Assembly (NCBI GenBank): GCA_937958995.1
Contig: CALGAP010000011.1
Location: 421,277 to 485,276, forward strand
Origin: an uncultured Chitinophagaceae bacterium
GTDB taxonomy: Bacteria > Bacteroidota > Bacteroidia > Chitinophagales > Chitinophagaceae
Length of the DNA stretch: 64,000 nt
Direction: 5' to 3'
Positions 23,718-33,980 of this stretch are shown one piece after another. The position numbers and the translations under genes were made by a program. The notes below the pieces were generated by a model that was not told the DNA's origin, ran no database searches, and was given only the letters and a program-made list of their open reading frames with translations. Within the stretch, counting starts at the first letter, position 1; each line of letters starts with the position of its first letter.

Positions 23718-26700
23718 CTATTCGTCTTCGTCGAAGCTCATGGCTTCACGAGTGGTTTGCAACAACTCGTATTCCTCCTTGCTACCAACAATCATGTTCT
23801 CGAAGTCACGGAGACCTGTACCAGCAGGTATCGGGTGACCGGTGATCACGTTTTCTTTCAGGCCGAGCATCTCGTCGGTCTTACCCTGGATAGCTGCGGA
23901 TGAAAGCACCTTGGTAGTTTCCTGGAACGAAGCGGCCGATATCCAGCTTTGTGTACCCAGCGAAGCCTTCGTGATACCCAGCAGTACGGGGTGCGAAGTA
24001 GCGGGATTGGCATCGCGGAAATCAACCAGCTTTTTGTCGTTGCGACGCAGCAGGGAGTTTTCTTCCCTGATTTCGCGCAGGCTTACGATCTGGCCGGCAC
24101 GCAACTTGGTGCTGTCGCCCGGATCGGTAACCACTTTCTTATCGAAAATCCAGTCGTTCTCTTCGTTGAATTCAAAACGATCCACCAGGTCTTCCTCGAG
24201 GAATCGGGTATCGCCCGGATCCACAATTTCAACCTTCTTCATCATCTGGCGCACGATCACTTCGATGTGTTTGTCGTTGATCTTTACACCCTGCAGGCGA
24301 TATACTTCCTGGATTTCATTCACCACATACTCCTGCACTGCAAACGGACCTTTGATAGCGAGGATATCACTGGGTGATACCTGTCCGTCAGACAACGGAG
24401 CGCCCGCTTTGATGAAGTCGCCGTCCTGTACCAGGATCTGGCGGGTCAGCGGCACCAGGTATTTCTTCACCACGCCATCTTTGGCCTCCACGATAATTTC
24501 GCGGTTACCACGTTTGATGGCGCCGAATGATACCACACCGTCAATTTCGCACACAATAGCGGGGTTGGCCGGGTTACGAGCTTCGAACAACTCGGTAACG
24601 CGAGGCAGACCACCGGTAATGTCGCGCTGCATGCGCAGCGTACGCGGTATTTTAACCAGTACCTGGCCTGCAATCACTTCTTCACCTTCGTCGATGGTGA
24701 TGTGCGAGCCCACGGGCAGGTTGTATTGTTTTACTTCTTTACCTTCTACAATCAGTGTCGGGATCTTGGTCTTATCTCTTGTTTCGATAACCACTTTTTC
24801 GCGGTGACCGGTTTGTTCGTCGGCCTCTTCGCGGTAAGTGATACCCTCGATCACGTTTTCAAATCGGATAGTACCGGAGATTTCAGCAACGATTACGTTA
24901 TTGAACGGGTCCCAGGTACAGATCAGGTCGCCCTTCTTCACCTGCTGGCCATCTTTCACATACAGCGTAGAGCCGTAAGGAATGTTCACTACGTTCAGCA
25001 GGCGGTCGTTCTTCACGTCCATGTTACGGATTTCACCTGTACGACCGATTACCACCTGTACTTCGTTGCCTTCATTGTTTTTGGTTGTTACGGTACGCAG
25101 ACCATCAAACTGCATGGTTCCATCGAACTTGGCAGTGATAGATGATTCTACAGAAGCAGATCCGGCAACACCACCCACGTGGAAGGTACGCAGGGTAAGC
25201 TGTGTACCAGGCTCACCGATCGACTGGGCAGCAATGATACCCACTGCATCGCCTTTCTGTGTGAGCTGGCCTGTTGCCAGGTTCTTACCATAACATTTCA
25301 CGCACACACCGCGTTTGCTTTCGCAGGTGAGTACCGAGCGGATTTCCACAGTCTCAATGCCAGCTTCTTCAATTGCCTTACCGATTTCTTCTGTAATCAG
25401 TTCGCCGGCGGCAACCAGCAGTTGCTCGGATTGCGGATGATATACGTCGTGGAGCGATGTACGTCCGATAATACGATCGTACAGCGGCTCTACTATTTCT
25501 TCATTATCCTTCAGCGCGCTGATGGCAATACCACGCAGCGTGCCGCAGTCTTCTTCAGTGATTACCACATCCTGTGCTACGTCAACAAGACGGCGTGTGA
25601 GGTAACCGGCGTCGGCTGTTTTAAGCGCCGTATCTGCCAAACCTTTACGCGCACCGTGTGTAGAGATGAAGTAATCCAACACGTTCAGACCGCCTTTGAA
25701 GTTGGAGAGGATCGGGTTTTCGATGATCTCAGATCCGGTAGAACCTGATTTCCTCGGTTTCGCCATCAATCCCCTGATACCGCAAAGCTGTTTGATCTGT
25801 TGTTTAGAACCACGGGCACCGGAGTCAAGCATCATGTACACAGAGTTGAAGCCCTGTTTGTCATTGGCCAGCTCGCGGATCAGTGTTTCTGTGATGCGGG
25901 TATCCACGCGGCTCCAGATGTCAACGATCTGGTTATAGCGTTCGTTGTTGGTGATGAGACCCATGTCGTAGTTGTCCCACACCTCAGCCACTTCACCTTT
26001 AGCCTGTTCCAGCACATCTTCCTTGATGGATGGAATGATGAGGTCGTTGATGTTGAACGACAGACCACCGCGGAAGGCCATACGGAAACCAAGTTGTTTG
26101 ATGTCGTCAAGGAACTTGGCAGCCTTGGGCACATTGGTGATGGTGATGATATCACCAATGATTTCGCGCAGGTTCTTTTTGGTGAGCAGCGCGTTAATAT
26201 ATCCTACTTCTTTCGGCACGAATTCATTAAAGATTACGCGGCCTACAGTAGTTTCTACCAGTTTTCTTTGCAGAGAGCCATCGGGCTGTCTTACGTTCAC
26301 CCTCACTTTAATATGAGCGTGCAGTTCTATCTGGCCCTCGTTATAAGCGATCAGCACTTCTTCAGGACTGTAGAATGCCTTGCCCTCGCCTTTTACTTTT
26401 TCTGTCTCAGTTGACTTCTTACCCTTGGTGATATAATACAGACCCAACACCATGTCTTGTGAAGGCAGCGTGATGGGCGCACCGTTTTGCGGGTTAAGAA
26501 TGTTGTGAGAAGAAAGCATCAGCAGCTGTGCTTCCAGTATGGCCGCGTTGCTCAGCGGCACGTGTACGGCCATCTGGTCACCGTCGAAGTCGGCGTTGAA
26601 CGCAGAACATACGAGCGGGTGCAGCTGTATGGCTTTACCTTCAATCAGCTTGGGCTGGAAGGCCTGGATCGACAACCTGTGCAGTGTCGGGGCACGGTTG

Positions 26701-28010
26701 AGCAATACCGGGTGACCTTTCAATATATTTTCAAGGATATCCCACACAACAGCTTCTTTGCGGTCCACCAGTTTGCGGGCGCTCTTTACTGTTTTTACAA
26801 TACCCCTTTCAATCAGTTTGCGGATGATAAACGGCTTGAACAGTTCGGCCGCCATATCTTTTGGCAGACCGCACTCGTGCAGTTTCAGTTCGGGACCAAC
26901 CACGATTACTGAACGGCCGGAGTAGTCAACGCGTTTACCGAGCAGGTTCTGACGGAAGCGGCCTTGTTTACCTTTCAACACATCGCTGAGTGACTTCAGC
27001 GCGCGACCACCTTCGGCTTTCACCGCATTTGATTTACGCGAGTTGTCGAACAGCGAGTCAACGGCTTCCTGCAGCATACGTTTTTCGTTGCGCAGGATCA
27101 CCTCGGGCGCCTTAATCTCCAGTAGTCTTTTCAGACGGTTGTTGCGGATGATCACGCGGCGATAGAGGTCGTTCAGGTCAGATGACGCGAAGCGGCCGCC
27201 ATCCAGCGGAACCAGCGGGCGCAGTTCCGGCGGAATTACCGGGATGTATTGCATCACCATCCATTCAGGACGGTTGGTGATACGATGGTTAGCATCGCGG
27301 AATGCTTCTACCACGCTCAGGCGTTTCAACGCATCGGCTTTACGCTGTTGCGAAGTCTCTGTAGCGGCAGCATTACGCAGTTCGAAAGAAAGTGCATCCA
27401 GGTCGATGCGTGCCAGCATATCGTGCACGGCTTCCGCACCCATCTTGGCGATGAATTTCTGCGGATCGTCATCGGGCAGATACTGGTTTTCTTTCGGCAA
27501 TTGCTCTAATATTTCGAGATATTCTTCTTCAGTCAGCAGGTCGCCGGCTTTCTGGCCATGCTCTTCGCGGATACCGGGCTGAATTACTACATAGCGTTCG
27601 TAGTAAATGATGGTCTCGAGCTTTTTACTGCTCACTCCCAGCAGGTAACCGATCTTGTTGGGAAGAGATTTGAAATACCAGATATGCACCACGGGCACTA
27701 CCAGTTTGATATGGCCCATGCGTTCGCGACGCACTTTTTTCTCCGTTACTTCCACACCGCAACGGTCGCACACGATACCCTTATAACGGATACGCTTGTA
27801 CTTACCGCAGGCACACTCATAGTCTTTTACCGGACCGAAGATGCGCTCGCAAAACAAACCATCGCGTTCGGGTTTGTAAGTACGGTAGTTGATGGTCTCG
27901 GGCTTCAGCACTTCACCATAGCTGCGTTCCAGTATGGTGTCGGGCGAAGCGAGGCCGATCGTGATTTTAGAAAATGTGGCTCTAGGACGATTATCTTTTT
28001 TGATAGCCAT
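23718..28010 (-). CDS. rpoC: DNA-directed RNA polymerase subunit beta prime
   Basis: The 1430-residue beta prime subunit has the length usual for Bacteroidota. The N-terminal zinc ribbon uses Cys66, Cys68, Cys81 and Cys84 (ECACG, CDRCG). The catalytic Mg2+ loop NADFDGDQ is at 472-479. A second zinc cluster with CESKRGVCVKCYG lies in the C-terminal half, followed by the trigger-loop region GIIAAQSIGEPGTQLTLRTF. The C-terminus is acidic (SFDEDE). It lies 99 nt downstream of rpoB, and the two form the transcription unit driven by the promoter at 32112-32141. Confidence 0.98.
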   Translation of the reverse strand: MAIKKDNRPRATFSKITIGLASPDTILERSYGEVLKPETINYRTYKPERDGLFCERIFGPVKDYECACGKYKRIRYKGIVCDRCGVEVTEKKVRRERMGHIKLVVPVVHIWYFKSLPNKIGYLLGVSSKKLETIIYYERYVVIQPGIREEHGQKAGDLLTEEEYLEILEQLPKENQYLPDDDPQKFIAKMGAEAVHDMLARIDLDALSFELRNAAATETSQQRKADALKRLSVVEAFRDANHRITNRPEWMVMQYIPVIPPELRPLVPLDGGRFASSDLNDLYRRVIIRNNRLKRLLEIKAPEVILRNEKRMLQEAVDSLFDNSRKSNAVKAEGGRALKSLSDVLKGKQGRFRQNLLGKRVDYSGRSVIVVGPELKLHECGLPKDMAAELFKPFIIRKLIERGIVKTVKSARKLVDRKEAVVWDILENILKGHPVLLNRAPTLHRLSIQAFQPKLIEGKAIQLHPLVCSAFNADFDGDQMAVHVPLSNAAILEAQLLMLSSHNILNPQNGAPITLPSQDMVLGLYYITKGKKSTETEKVKGEGKAFYSPEEVLIAYNEGQIELHAHIKVRVNVRQPDGSLQRKLVETTVGRVIFNEFVPKEVGYINALLTKKNLREIIGDIITITNVPKAAKFLDDIKQLGFRMAFRGGLSFNINDLIIPSIKEDVLEQAKGEVAEVWDNYDMGLITNNERYNQIVDIWSRVDTRITETLIRELANDKQGFNSVYMMLDSGARGSKQQIKQLCGIRGLMAKPRKSGSTGSEIIENPILSNFKGGLNVLDYFISTHGARKGLADTALKTADAGYLTRRLVDVAQDVVITEEDCGTLRGIAISALKDNEEIVEPLYDRIIGRTSLHDVYHPQSEQLLVAAGELITEEIGKAIEEAGIETVEIRSVLTCESKRGVCVKCYGKNLATGQLTQKGDAVGIIAAQSIGEPGTQLTLRTFHVGGVAGSASVESSITAKFDGTMQFDGLRTVTTKNNEGNEVQVVIGRTGEIRNMDVKNDRLLNVVNIPYGSTLYVKDGQQVKKGDLICTWDPFNNVIVAEISGTIRFENVIEGITYREEADEQTGHREKVVIETRDKTKIPTLIVEGKEVKQYNLPVGSHITIDEGEEVIAGQVLVKIPRTLRMQRDITGGLPRVTELFEARNPANPAIVCEIDGVVSFGAIKRGNREIIVEAKDGVVKKYLVPLTRQILVQDGDFIKAGAPLSDGQVSPSDILAIKGPFAVQEYVVNEIQEVYRLQGVKINDKHIEVIVRQMMKKVEIVDPGDTRFLEEDLVDRFEFNEENDWIFDKKVVTDPGDSTKLRAGQIVSLREIREENSLLRRNDKKLVDFRDANPATSHPVLLGITKASLGTQSWISAASFQETTKVLSSAAIQGKTDEMLGLKENVITGHPIPAGTGLRDFENMIVGSKEEYELLQTTREAMSFDEDE

Positions 28011-28044
28011 ATTTTAGATTGAAGATTTTAAATCAATGATTTTG

Positions 28045-28110
28045 GTTTCGGGTTCCGGGTTGGGTGTTGCCGGTAAAAGAACCCTGAACATCCAACCCGA
28101 AACTCGGAAC
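28045..28110. repeat. long imperfect stem between rpoB and rpoC
   Basis: Arms at 28045-28068 and 28087-28110 match at 20 of 24 positions as an inverted repeat, and the four differences are all transitions, so most can form G-U pairs in RNA. The right arm reaches the rpoB stop codon. The arms are built of CGGGTT/AACCCG words seen in other spacers of this window. Confidence 0.6.
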
Positions 28111-31100
28111 TATTCAAACTTGAGATCCAGGCCCAGGCCTCTCAACTCATGCACCAATACGTTGAACGACTCGGGTATGCCCGCGCGTGGAATATTATCA
28201 CCTTTCACGATCGCCTCATAGGTCTTAGCGCGGCCGATGATATCATCCGACTTGATGGTGAGCAGTTCCTGCAGAATGTTGGAAGCGCCATAAGCTTCAA
28301 GCGCCCATACCTCCATTTCACCGAAACGCTGACCACCGAACTGCGCCTTACCACCCAGCGGTTGCTGTGTAATGAGCGAGTAGGGTCCGATAGAACGGGC
28401 GTGCATCTTGTCGTCCACCATGTGGTGCAGTTTGATCATATAGATCACACCCACCGTAGCTTTCTGGTGGAAGCGCTCGCCGGTTTCTCCGTCATACAGG
28501 TAAGTATGGCCAAAGCTCGGCAGGCCCGCCTTATCTATGTATTGTGCTATCTCTTCTGTAGTGGCACCATCGAAGATCGGGGTGGCGAACTTGATACCCA
28601 GTTTCTGACCAGCCCAGCCGAGAACAGTCTCATAGATCTGTCCCAGGTTCATACGGCTCGGTACGCCCAGCGGGTTCAATACAATATCCACCGGTGTACC
28701 GTCTTCCAGGAACGGCATGTCTTCGGCACGAACGATCTTGGCAACGATACCTTTGTTACCGTGACGGCCGGCCATTTTATCACCCACTTTCAGTTTACGC
28801 TTAACAGCCAGGTAAACTTTAGCCAGTTTCAATACACCGGCGGGCAATTCGTCACCGATTGAAATGTTGAACTTCTCTCTCTTATATCTTCCGAGTTCTT
28901 CGTTGTATTTGATATTGTAGTTGTGCAGCAGAATGTTGATCTGGTCGTCCACAACCGGATCGCCTGTCCAGTTCAACGGGTTCACATTCTGGTAATCGAT
29001 AGCGGCCAGGTTCTTGGCATTGAACTTAGCGCCTTTAGCGATCTGCACTTCCCCGAAGTTGTTGTTAACACCTGCAGAGGTTTTGTCTTTCAGCAAGGTC
29101 TGCAGTTTGTTCAGCAACAGTTCTTTCAGCTCTTCTACATTCTTCTCATGAATCTTTTCCAGTTTTTCCAAAGCCGCTTTCTCGCGGATCTTGGCGTTCT
29201 TGTCTTTTTTCGCTCTCTGGAAAAGTTTTTTACCAATTACCACACCCTCTACTCCGTTTGGTGCTTTCAGTGAAGCGTCTTTTGCATCGCCGGCTTTGTC
29301 GCCGAAGATGGCGCGCAACAGTTTTTCCTCGGGGGTGGGATCGCTTTCACCTTTAGGTGTGATCTTACCGATGAGGATATCGCCTTCTTTAATGGCGGCG
29401 CCCAAACGAATGATACCATTTTCATCGAGATCTTTGGTGGCTTCTTCCGATACGTTCGGAATATCGGGTGTCAGTTCTTCTTCACCCAGCTTGGTATCGC
29501 GCACTTCCAGTTCATATTCTGAGATATGAAGTGAAGTGAAGAGGTCTTCGCGAACCACGCGCTCATTGATCACAATGGCATCTTCGAAGTTGTACCCTTT
29601 CCAGGGCATGAATGCTACTTTCAGATTGCGGCCCAAAGCAAGTTCTCCCGCCTGTACTGCATAACCTTCTGTCAGGAAATCGCCTTGCTTAACGCGCTGG
29701 CCTTTCTTAACAGCAGGCTTATGGTTGATACAGGTTTCCTGGTTTGTTTTTATAAACTTGGTAAGCTTATATATTTTAAGATCGTCTTCGAAGCTTACGA
29801 GACGTTCAGCTTCAGTACGGTCGTAGCGAACATGAATTTCAGCGCCGTCAACATATTCCACCACGCCATCGCCTTCGGCGAGAATCTGTACGCGGGCATC
29901 GCGGGCAGCCTTGCCTTCGAGGCCAGTACCCACGATGGGGTTTTCAGGACGGATCAGCGGTACTGCCTGGCGTTGCATGTTTGAACCCATCAGCGCGCGG
30001 TTGGCGTCATCGTGCTCCAGGAATGGAATCAGCGATGCGCTCAGACCTACGATCTGGTTGGGCGCTACGTCCATATATTCTACCTCATTCTTGTCGAGAA
30101 TGGGGAAGTCGCCTGTCTGGCGAGAAATGATCTTGTCTTCTGTAAAGTTACCTTTATCATCCAGTGGGGCCGAAGCCTGCGCAATCTTGGCCACATCTTC
30201 TTCTTCGGCGCTCAGGAAAGTAAGCTTCTTGAGATCCACTTTTCCGTTTTCCACTTTATGATAAGGAGTTTCAATAAAGCCCATTTCATTGATCTTGGCG
30301 TGCACGCAAAGGGTGCTGATAAGACCAATGTTCGGACCTTCCGGTGTTTCGATAGTACACAGGCGGCCATAGTGGCTGTAGTGTACGTCGCGCACCTCGA
30401 AGCCGGCTCTTTCGCGGCTGAGACCACCGGGACCGAGCGCGGAGATACGGCGTTTGTGCGTGATCTCACTCAGCGGGTTGGTTTGGTCGAGGAACTGCGA
30501 CAACTGTGATGTTCCAAAGAAGGAGTTGATCACAGAAGAAAGCGTACGTGCGTTGATGAGGTCAACCGGTGTGAACACCTCATTATCGCGCACGTTCATT
30601 CTTTCGCGGATGGTACGGGCCATACGGGCCAGGCCAACGCCGAACTGTGCATACAACTGTTCACCAACTGTGCGCACGCGGCGGTTGCTCAGGTGATCGA
30701 TATCATCAATTTCCGCTTTGCCATTGGTAAGGCGCACGAGGTATTTGATGATTTCGATGATATCTTCCTTGGTCAGTGTTTTCTGATCAAGGGGTTGGTT
30801 AAGACCCAGCTTGCGGTTGATCTTGTAACGGCCTACTTCGCCGAGATCGTAACGCTTATCGCTGAAGAATAATTTATCGATAATACCGCGGGCAGTTTCA
30901 TCATCGGGCGCATCGGCACCGCGCAACTGGCGGTAGATGTGCTGCACGGCTTCCAGCTCGCTGTTAGAAGTATCTTTGTTAAGTGTGTTGTAGATGATCG
31001 CGAAGTCGCCGCCCACATCTTCTTTCTGGATGAACACGCTTTTCACGTCCATCTCGCTGATCATATCAATGGCTTCTTCGTCGAGCACAGTATCGCGTTC

Positions 31101-31913
31101 CAGAACCACTTCATTTCTTTCGATGCTCACTACCTCGCCGGTATCTTCATCCACGAAATCTTCTACCCATGTTCTCAATACGCGGGCGGCAAGACGTTTG
31201 CCGATATATTTCTGGAGTGATTTCTTATCAGCTTTCACTTCATCGGCCATACCGAAAAGTTCCAGGATGTCCTTATCGGTTTCATAACCGATAGAACGCA
31301 ACAGGGTTGTTACCGGGAATTTTTTCTTACGGTCGATGTACGCATACATCACGTTGTTGATATCGGTAGCAAATTCCATCCACGCGCCCTTGAAGGGGAT
31401 TACGCGGGCGGAATAGATCTTGGTTCCGTTGGGGTGAATAGACTGTCCGAAGAACACACCGGGTGAGCGGTGCAACTGTGACACCACCACGCGTTCGGCG
31501 CCATTGATCACAAATGTGCCGCGGGGTGTCATATAAGGGATGTTTCCAAGGAACACATCCTGCACGATGGTCTGGAAGTCCACGTGCTCCTCATCGTTAC
31601 AGCTCAGGCGCAGTTTTGCCTTTAAAGGAACGGCATAGGTAAGACCGCGCTCCATACACTCTTCTATCGTGTAACGTGGAGGATCGATAAAGTAGTCCAG
31701 GAATTCGAGCACGAAAATGTTACGGGTGTCCGTAATCGGGAAGTTCTCCTTAAACACTTTAAACAACCCCTCGATATTGCGTTTATCGGGTGTTGTCTCA
31801 AGCTGGAAAAACTCTTTAAACGACTGAATCTGGACTTCTAACAGGTCAGGAGCTTCTGCGAGATTTTTGATCTTTCCGAAGTTGACTCTGGTTTGCAGTT
31901 TTGTTGAAGACAT
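28110..31913 (-). CDS. rpoB: DNA-directed RNA polymerase subunit beta
   Basis: The 1267-residue beta subunit, start ATG 31913 (SSTKLQTRVNFGKIKN); the longer frame to 31967 is rejected because it would add unconserved residues. Landmarks are the rifampicin region FFGTSQLSQFLDQTNPLSEITHKRRISALGPGGL, KMAGRHGNKGIVAKI and the C-terminal GGKAQFGGQRFGEMEVWALEAYGA clamp motif. Unlike the usual arrangement, rplL is not directly upstream: a terminator and a lacI-susC-susD locus intervene, and rpoB has its own promoter 190 nt upstream. Confidence 0.98.
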   Translation of the reverse strand: MSSTKLQTRVNFGKIKNLAEAPDLLEVQIQSFKEFFQLETTPDKRNIEGLFKVFKENFPITDTRNIFVLEFLDYFIDPPRYTIEECMERGLTYAVPLKAKLRLSCNDEEHVDFQTIVQDVFLGNIPYMTPRGTFVINGAERVVVSQLHRSPGVFFGQSIHPNGTKIYSARVIPFKGAWMEFATDINNVMYAYIDRKKKFPVTTLLRSIGYETDKDILELFGMADEVKADKKSLQKYIGKRLAARVLRTWVEDFVDEDTGEVVSIERNEVVLERDTVLDEEAIDMISEMDVKSVFIQKEDVGGDFAIIYNTLNKDTSNSELEAVQHIYRQLRGADAPDDETARGIIDKLFFSDKRYDLGEVGRYKINRKLGLNQPLDQKTLTKEDIIEIIKYLVRLTNGKAEIDDIDHLSNRRVRTVGEQLYAQFGVGLARMARTIRERMNVRDNEVFTPVDLINARTLSSVINSFFGTSQLSQFLDQTNPLSEITHKRRISALGPGGLSRERAGFEVRDVHYSHYGRLCTIETPEGPNIGLISTLCVHAKINEMGFIETPYHKVENGKVDLKKLTFLSAEEEDVAKIAQASAPLDDKGNFTEDKIISRQTGDFPILDKNEVEYMDVAPNQIVGLSASLIPFLEHDDANRALMGSNMQRQAVPLIRPENPIVGTGLEGKAARDARVQILAEGDGVVEYVDGAEIHVRYDRTEAERLVSFEDDLKIYKLTKFIKTNQETCINHKPAVKKGQRVKQGDFLTEGYAVQAGELALGRNLKVAFMPWKGYNFEDAIVINERVVREDLFTSLHISEYELEVRDTKLGEEELTPDIPNVSEEATKDLDENGIIRLGAAIKEGDILIGKITPKGESDPTPEEKLLRAIFGDKAGDAKDASLKAPNGVEGVVIGKKLFQRAKKDKNAKIREKAALEKLEKIHEKNVEELKELLLNKLQTLLKDKTSAGVNNNFGEVQIAKGAKFNAKNLAAIDYQNVNPLNWTGDPVVDDQINILLHNYNIKYNEELGRYKREKFNISIGDELPAGVLKLAKVYLAVKRKLKVGDKMAGRHGNKGIVAKIVRAEDMPFLEDGTPVDIVLNPLGVPSRMNLGQIYETVLGWAGQKLGIKFATPIFDGATTEEIAQYIDKAGLPSFGHTYLYDGETGERFHQKATVGVIYMIKLHHMVDDKMHARSIGPYSLITQQPLGGKAQFGGQRFGEMEVWALEAYGASNILQELLTIKSDDIIGRAKTYEAIVKGDNIPRAGIPESFNVLVHELRGLGLDLKFE

Positions 31914-32111
31914 ATTGATTAAAACCGGTTTTTTTAGTTGTTCTTTTCCACATCTGCCTACAGACAATAATTATCCAAAAGAATTTGGTCCCCCGGAGAC
32001 ACGAATCCCCCAGAGAACCTGAATTCTCAACGAATTGTATTTGAGGCAGTTATGTGATTATGGCCTTGCAGCAACGTACCTCTCTCGAATTAGATTGTGA
32101 AAAATGGAGGG

Positions 32112-32141
32112 CAAAGGTAAGGAATAAAGGCTAAAAACCAA
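32112..32141 (-). promoter_or_regulatory. promoter of rpoBC
   Basis: On the minus strand this reads TTG-N19-TACCTTTG, an exact Bacteroidota promoter (-7 at 32112-32119, -33 TTG at 32139-32141). The predicted start near 32105 gives a leader of about 190 nt. The same octamer TACCTTTG serves the rplK and tRNA-tuf operons. Confidence 0.8.
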
Positions 32142-32349
32142 GAATTTATTCCATTGAGATGATTGAACCGGGAACAGGGAAAGTTGAAGGAGAAGGTTGA
32201 AGGAGACGGGCGCGTCGGGGACTGGATTTGAGTATGGAGGAAGCCTAAAACAGGCATCGGAGGAAAGCCAGGTGACAGTTGGGCCACCTATAGGAGAATT
32301 GGCCCACGGGATGCCTAGCAGGGAAAATGCCACGCTAATGATAGAACAT

Positions 32350-32376
32350 TAAGGGGCAGTTTTAGGCTGCCCCTTA
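32350..32376 (-). terminator. stem-loop downstream of susD
   Basis: TAAGGGGCAG / CTGCCCCTTA is a perfect 10-bp stem with a 7-nt loop, 28 nt after the susD stop. The minus-strand tail (ATGTTCTATC) is not a proper T-run, so it may terminate weakly or protect the mRNA end. Confidence 0.6.
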
Positions 32377-32404
32377 ACATCCTATACCCTAAACCTGGCA
32401 TCCG

Positions 32405-33958
32405 TCACACCCCCGGATAACCCGGATTCTGCGGCCTCAGATTCGGGTTGTTTTGCATTTCGAGGGTGGGCAATGGGAAAAGCAGGTGCTTTTCTTCCAG
32501 CACGGCGCCGCTCTCTACCAGCTTGTAGCCTACCAAAGGAACGAAGGTTTTGGTGTCGAAATCGTAGGCTTTGCGGAGGCGTACCATATCAAACCAGGTA
32601 ATGCCTTCGTAGCAGAGCTCGTGCCAGCGCTCGATGAGGATGAGGTCGCGGAACGAGTCTTTGGTGAGGCTGCCGAGGGCCGGAGTGGCAAGACCAGCAC
32701 GGTCGCGAATAGCTTTGAGGGCATCGTAGGCTTCCTGGCTCGGACCGCTGGCCTCGTTGCTGGCTTCGGCAAAAGTGAGCAGCACCTGGGCGTAGCGGAT
32801 ATTCATGCGGTTAAGGCCGCTGGTGGTGGTGCCCTTTTTACCAAATGTGCCATGGGCGTTCACGTCGAAGTGTTTGAAGATATAGGGTGCGCCCAGGTTT
32901 TTCAGGTCCTCATAGCCTTTGTCGTAATAAGACGTGTAGAAAAAACCTTCACGATCTTCCACTCGCTTGTCGCCGGCTTCGAATGTATTGACAAATGCGA
33001 CGCTGGGCACGGTTGATCCGATTTCAGTATCATAAGCCGATACATCCTTAAAGTTAGGCAGCATGATCGCCTGCATGTCATTATTAGCAACACCACCCAG
33101 GTATTGAATCATGAAAATGTGCTCGCCAATGTTTTCTTTCGATTCATCGTGCAGCGAATGGTAATCGGGAAACAGGCTGAAGGCAGTACTTGCAATCACC
33201 TCTCCTGATTTCTGCGCAGCCAGTTGATAGTATTCCTGGCCTTTGTTCAATGGATGACCAGCCATGGTAAGATATACCTCAGCCAGCAACGACTTCACGG
33301 CACCCATCGATGCGCGGCCACTGGCATCGGTCATGGGCAGCCCCGAGTTTTCAGCCTCCTTCAGGTCGGTCACAATCTGGTCGTACACCGAGTCAACGCT
33401 GGTGCGGGAAGCATATACCTTTTCGTCGGTAGCGGAATAAATGGGCTCGGTCAGCAAAGGCACGGCGCCATACAACCGCACCAGGTAGAAATAAGACCAG
33501 GCGCGCAGAAACCTGGCTTCGCCCAGAATCCTGTTTTTCGCAGCCGCATCCATCTGGATACCTGGCACTTTATCAAGACAAAGATTTGCCTGTGCAATCA
33601 CACTGTACAAACCATTCCACCAGTTGGCCACAAACACATTTTCACCATTATAGCTTAGGCCCAGCAGGTTGTTGAGGTCGGTATTCTGACCGGTTTCTGT
33701 ACGGGCGGTACCGGTCACCATCTCCAGCATAGAGAAATTAGACGCGAATATACCCGCGCCACCTCCGATAAAACGCGTCTGCGCATAGGCGGCAGCGACA
33801 GCCGCATCGGCATGCCCGGGCAAGGTGTAGTAAGAATTGGGAGAAAGATTGGTGGGATCTTCATCCACTTCCACCATCCATTTTTTACAGGCCGTCTGCG
33901 CCATGGCCGCAACAGCCAGCAACGCGATATATAGTAGTCTGAAGTTTTTACTTTTCAT
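32405..33958 (-). CDS. SusD/RagB-family nutrient-binding lipoprotein
   Basis: A surface lipoprotein of 517 residues that closes the SusC channel and binds oligosaccharide or another large nutrient. The N-terminus LLYIALLAVAAMAQTAC is a lipoprotein signal with Cys24. The mature protein starts KKWMVEVDEDPTN and shows the SusD pattern: AAYAQTRFI, YNGENVFVANWWNGLYSVIAQANLCLDKV, EARFLRAWSYFYLVRLYGAVPLLTEP and a C-terminal LILIERWHELCYEGITWFDMVRLRK. ATG 33958 is chosen over 33991. It lies 22 nt after susC. No glycoside hydrolase is adjacent, so the substrate is unknown. Confidence 0.94.
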   Translation of the reverse strand: MKSKNFRLLYIALLAVAAMAQTACKKWMVEVDEDPTNLSPNSYYTLPGHADAAVAAAYAQTRFIGGGAGIFASNFSMLEMVTGTARTETGQNTDLNNLLGLSYNGENVFVANWWNGLYSVIAQANLCLDKVPGIQMDAAAKNRILGEARFLRAWSYFYLVRLYGAVPLLTEPIYSATDEKVYASRTSVDSVYDQIVTDLKEAENSGLPMTDASGRASMGAVKSLLAEVYLTMAGHPLNKGQEYYQLAAQKSGEVIASTAFSLFPDYHSLHDESKENIGEHIFMIQYLGGVANNDMQAIMLPNFKDVSAYDTEIGSTVPSVAFVNTFEAGDKRVEDREGFFYTSYYDKGYEDLKNLGAPYIFKHFDVNAHGTFGKKGTTTSGLNRMNIRYAQVLLTFAEASNEASGPSQEAYDALKAIRDRAGLATPALGSLTKDSFRDLILIERWHELCYEGITWFDMVRLRKAYDFDTKTFVPLVGYKLVESGAVLEEKHLLFPLPTLEMQNNPNLRPQNPGYPGV

Positions 33959-33980
33959 TGCAAACATTTTTATGTGAAGC

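Larger units (their letters stand above)
31914..32404. other. intergenic region, rpoB leader and susD trailer
   Basis: This 491-nt gap has no convincing ORF. It contains the rpoB promoter (32112-32141) and a leader of about 190 nt. A purine-rich stretch with repeated GTTGAAGGAGA lies near 32181-32210. A 10-bp hairpin lies at the susD end (32350-32376). Confidence 0.7.

Noticed and set aside
23842..28022. Many long plus-strand ORFs antisense to rpoC and rpoB
   Set aside because: They are shadows of conserved essential genes caused by codon bias. The minus-strand frames are unambiguous.
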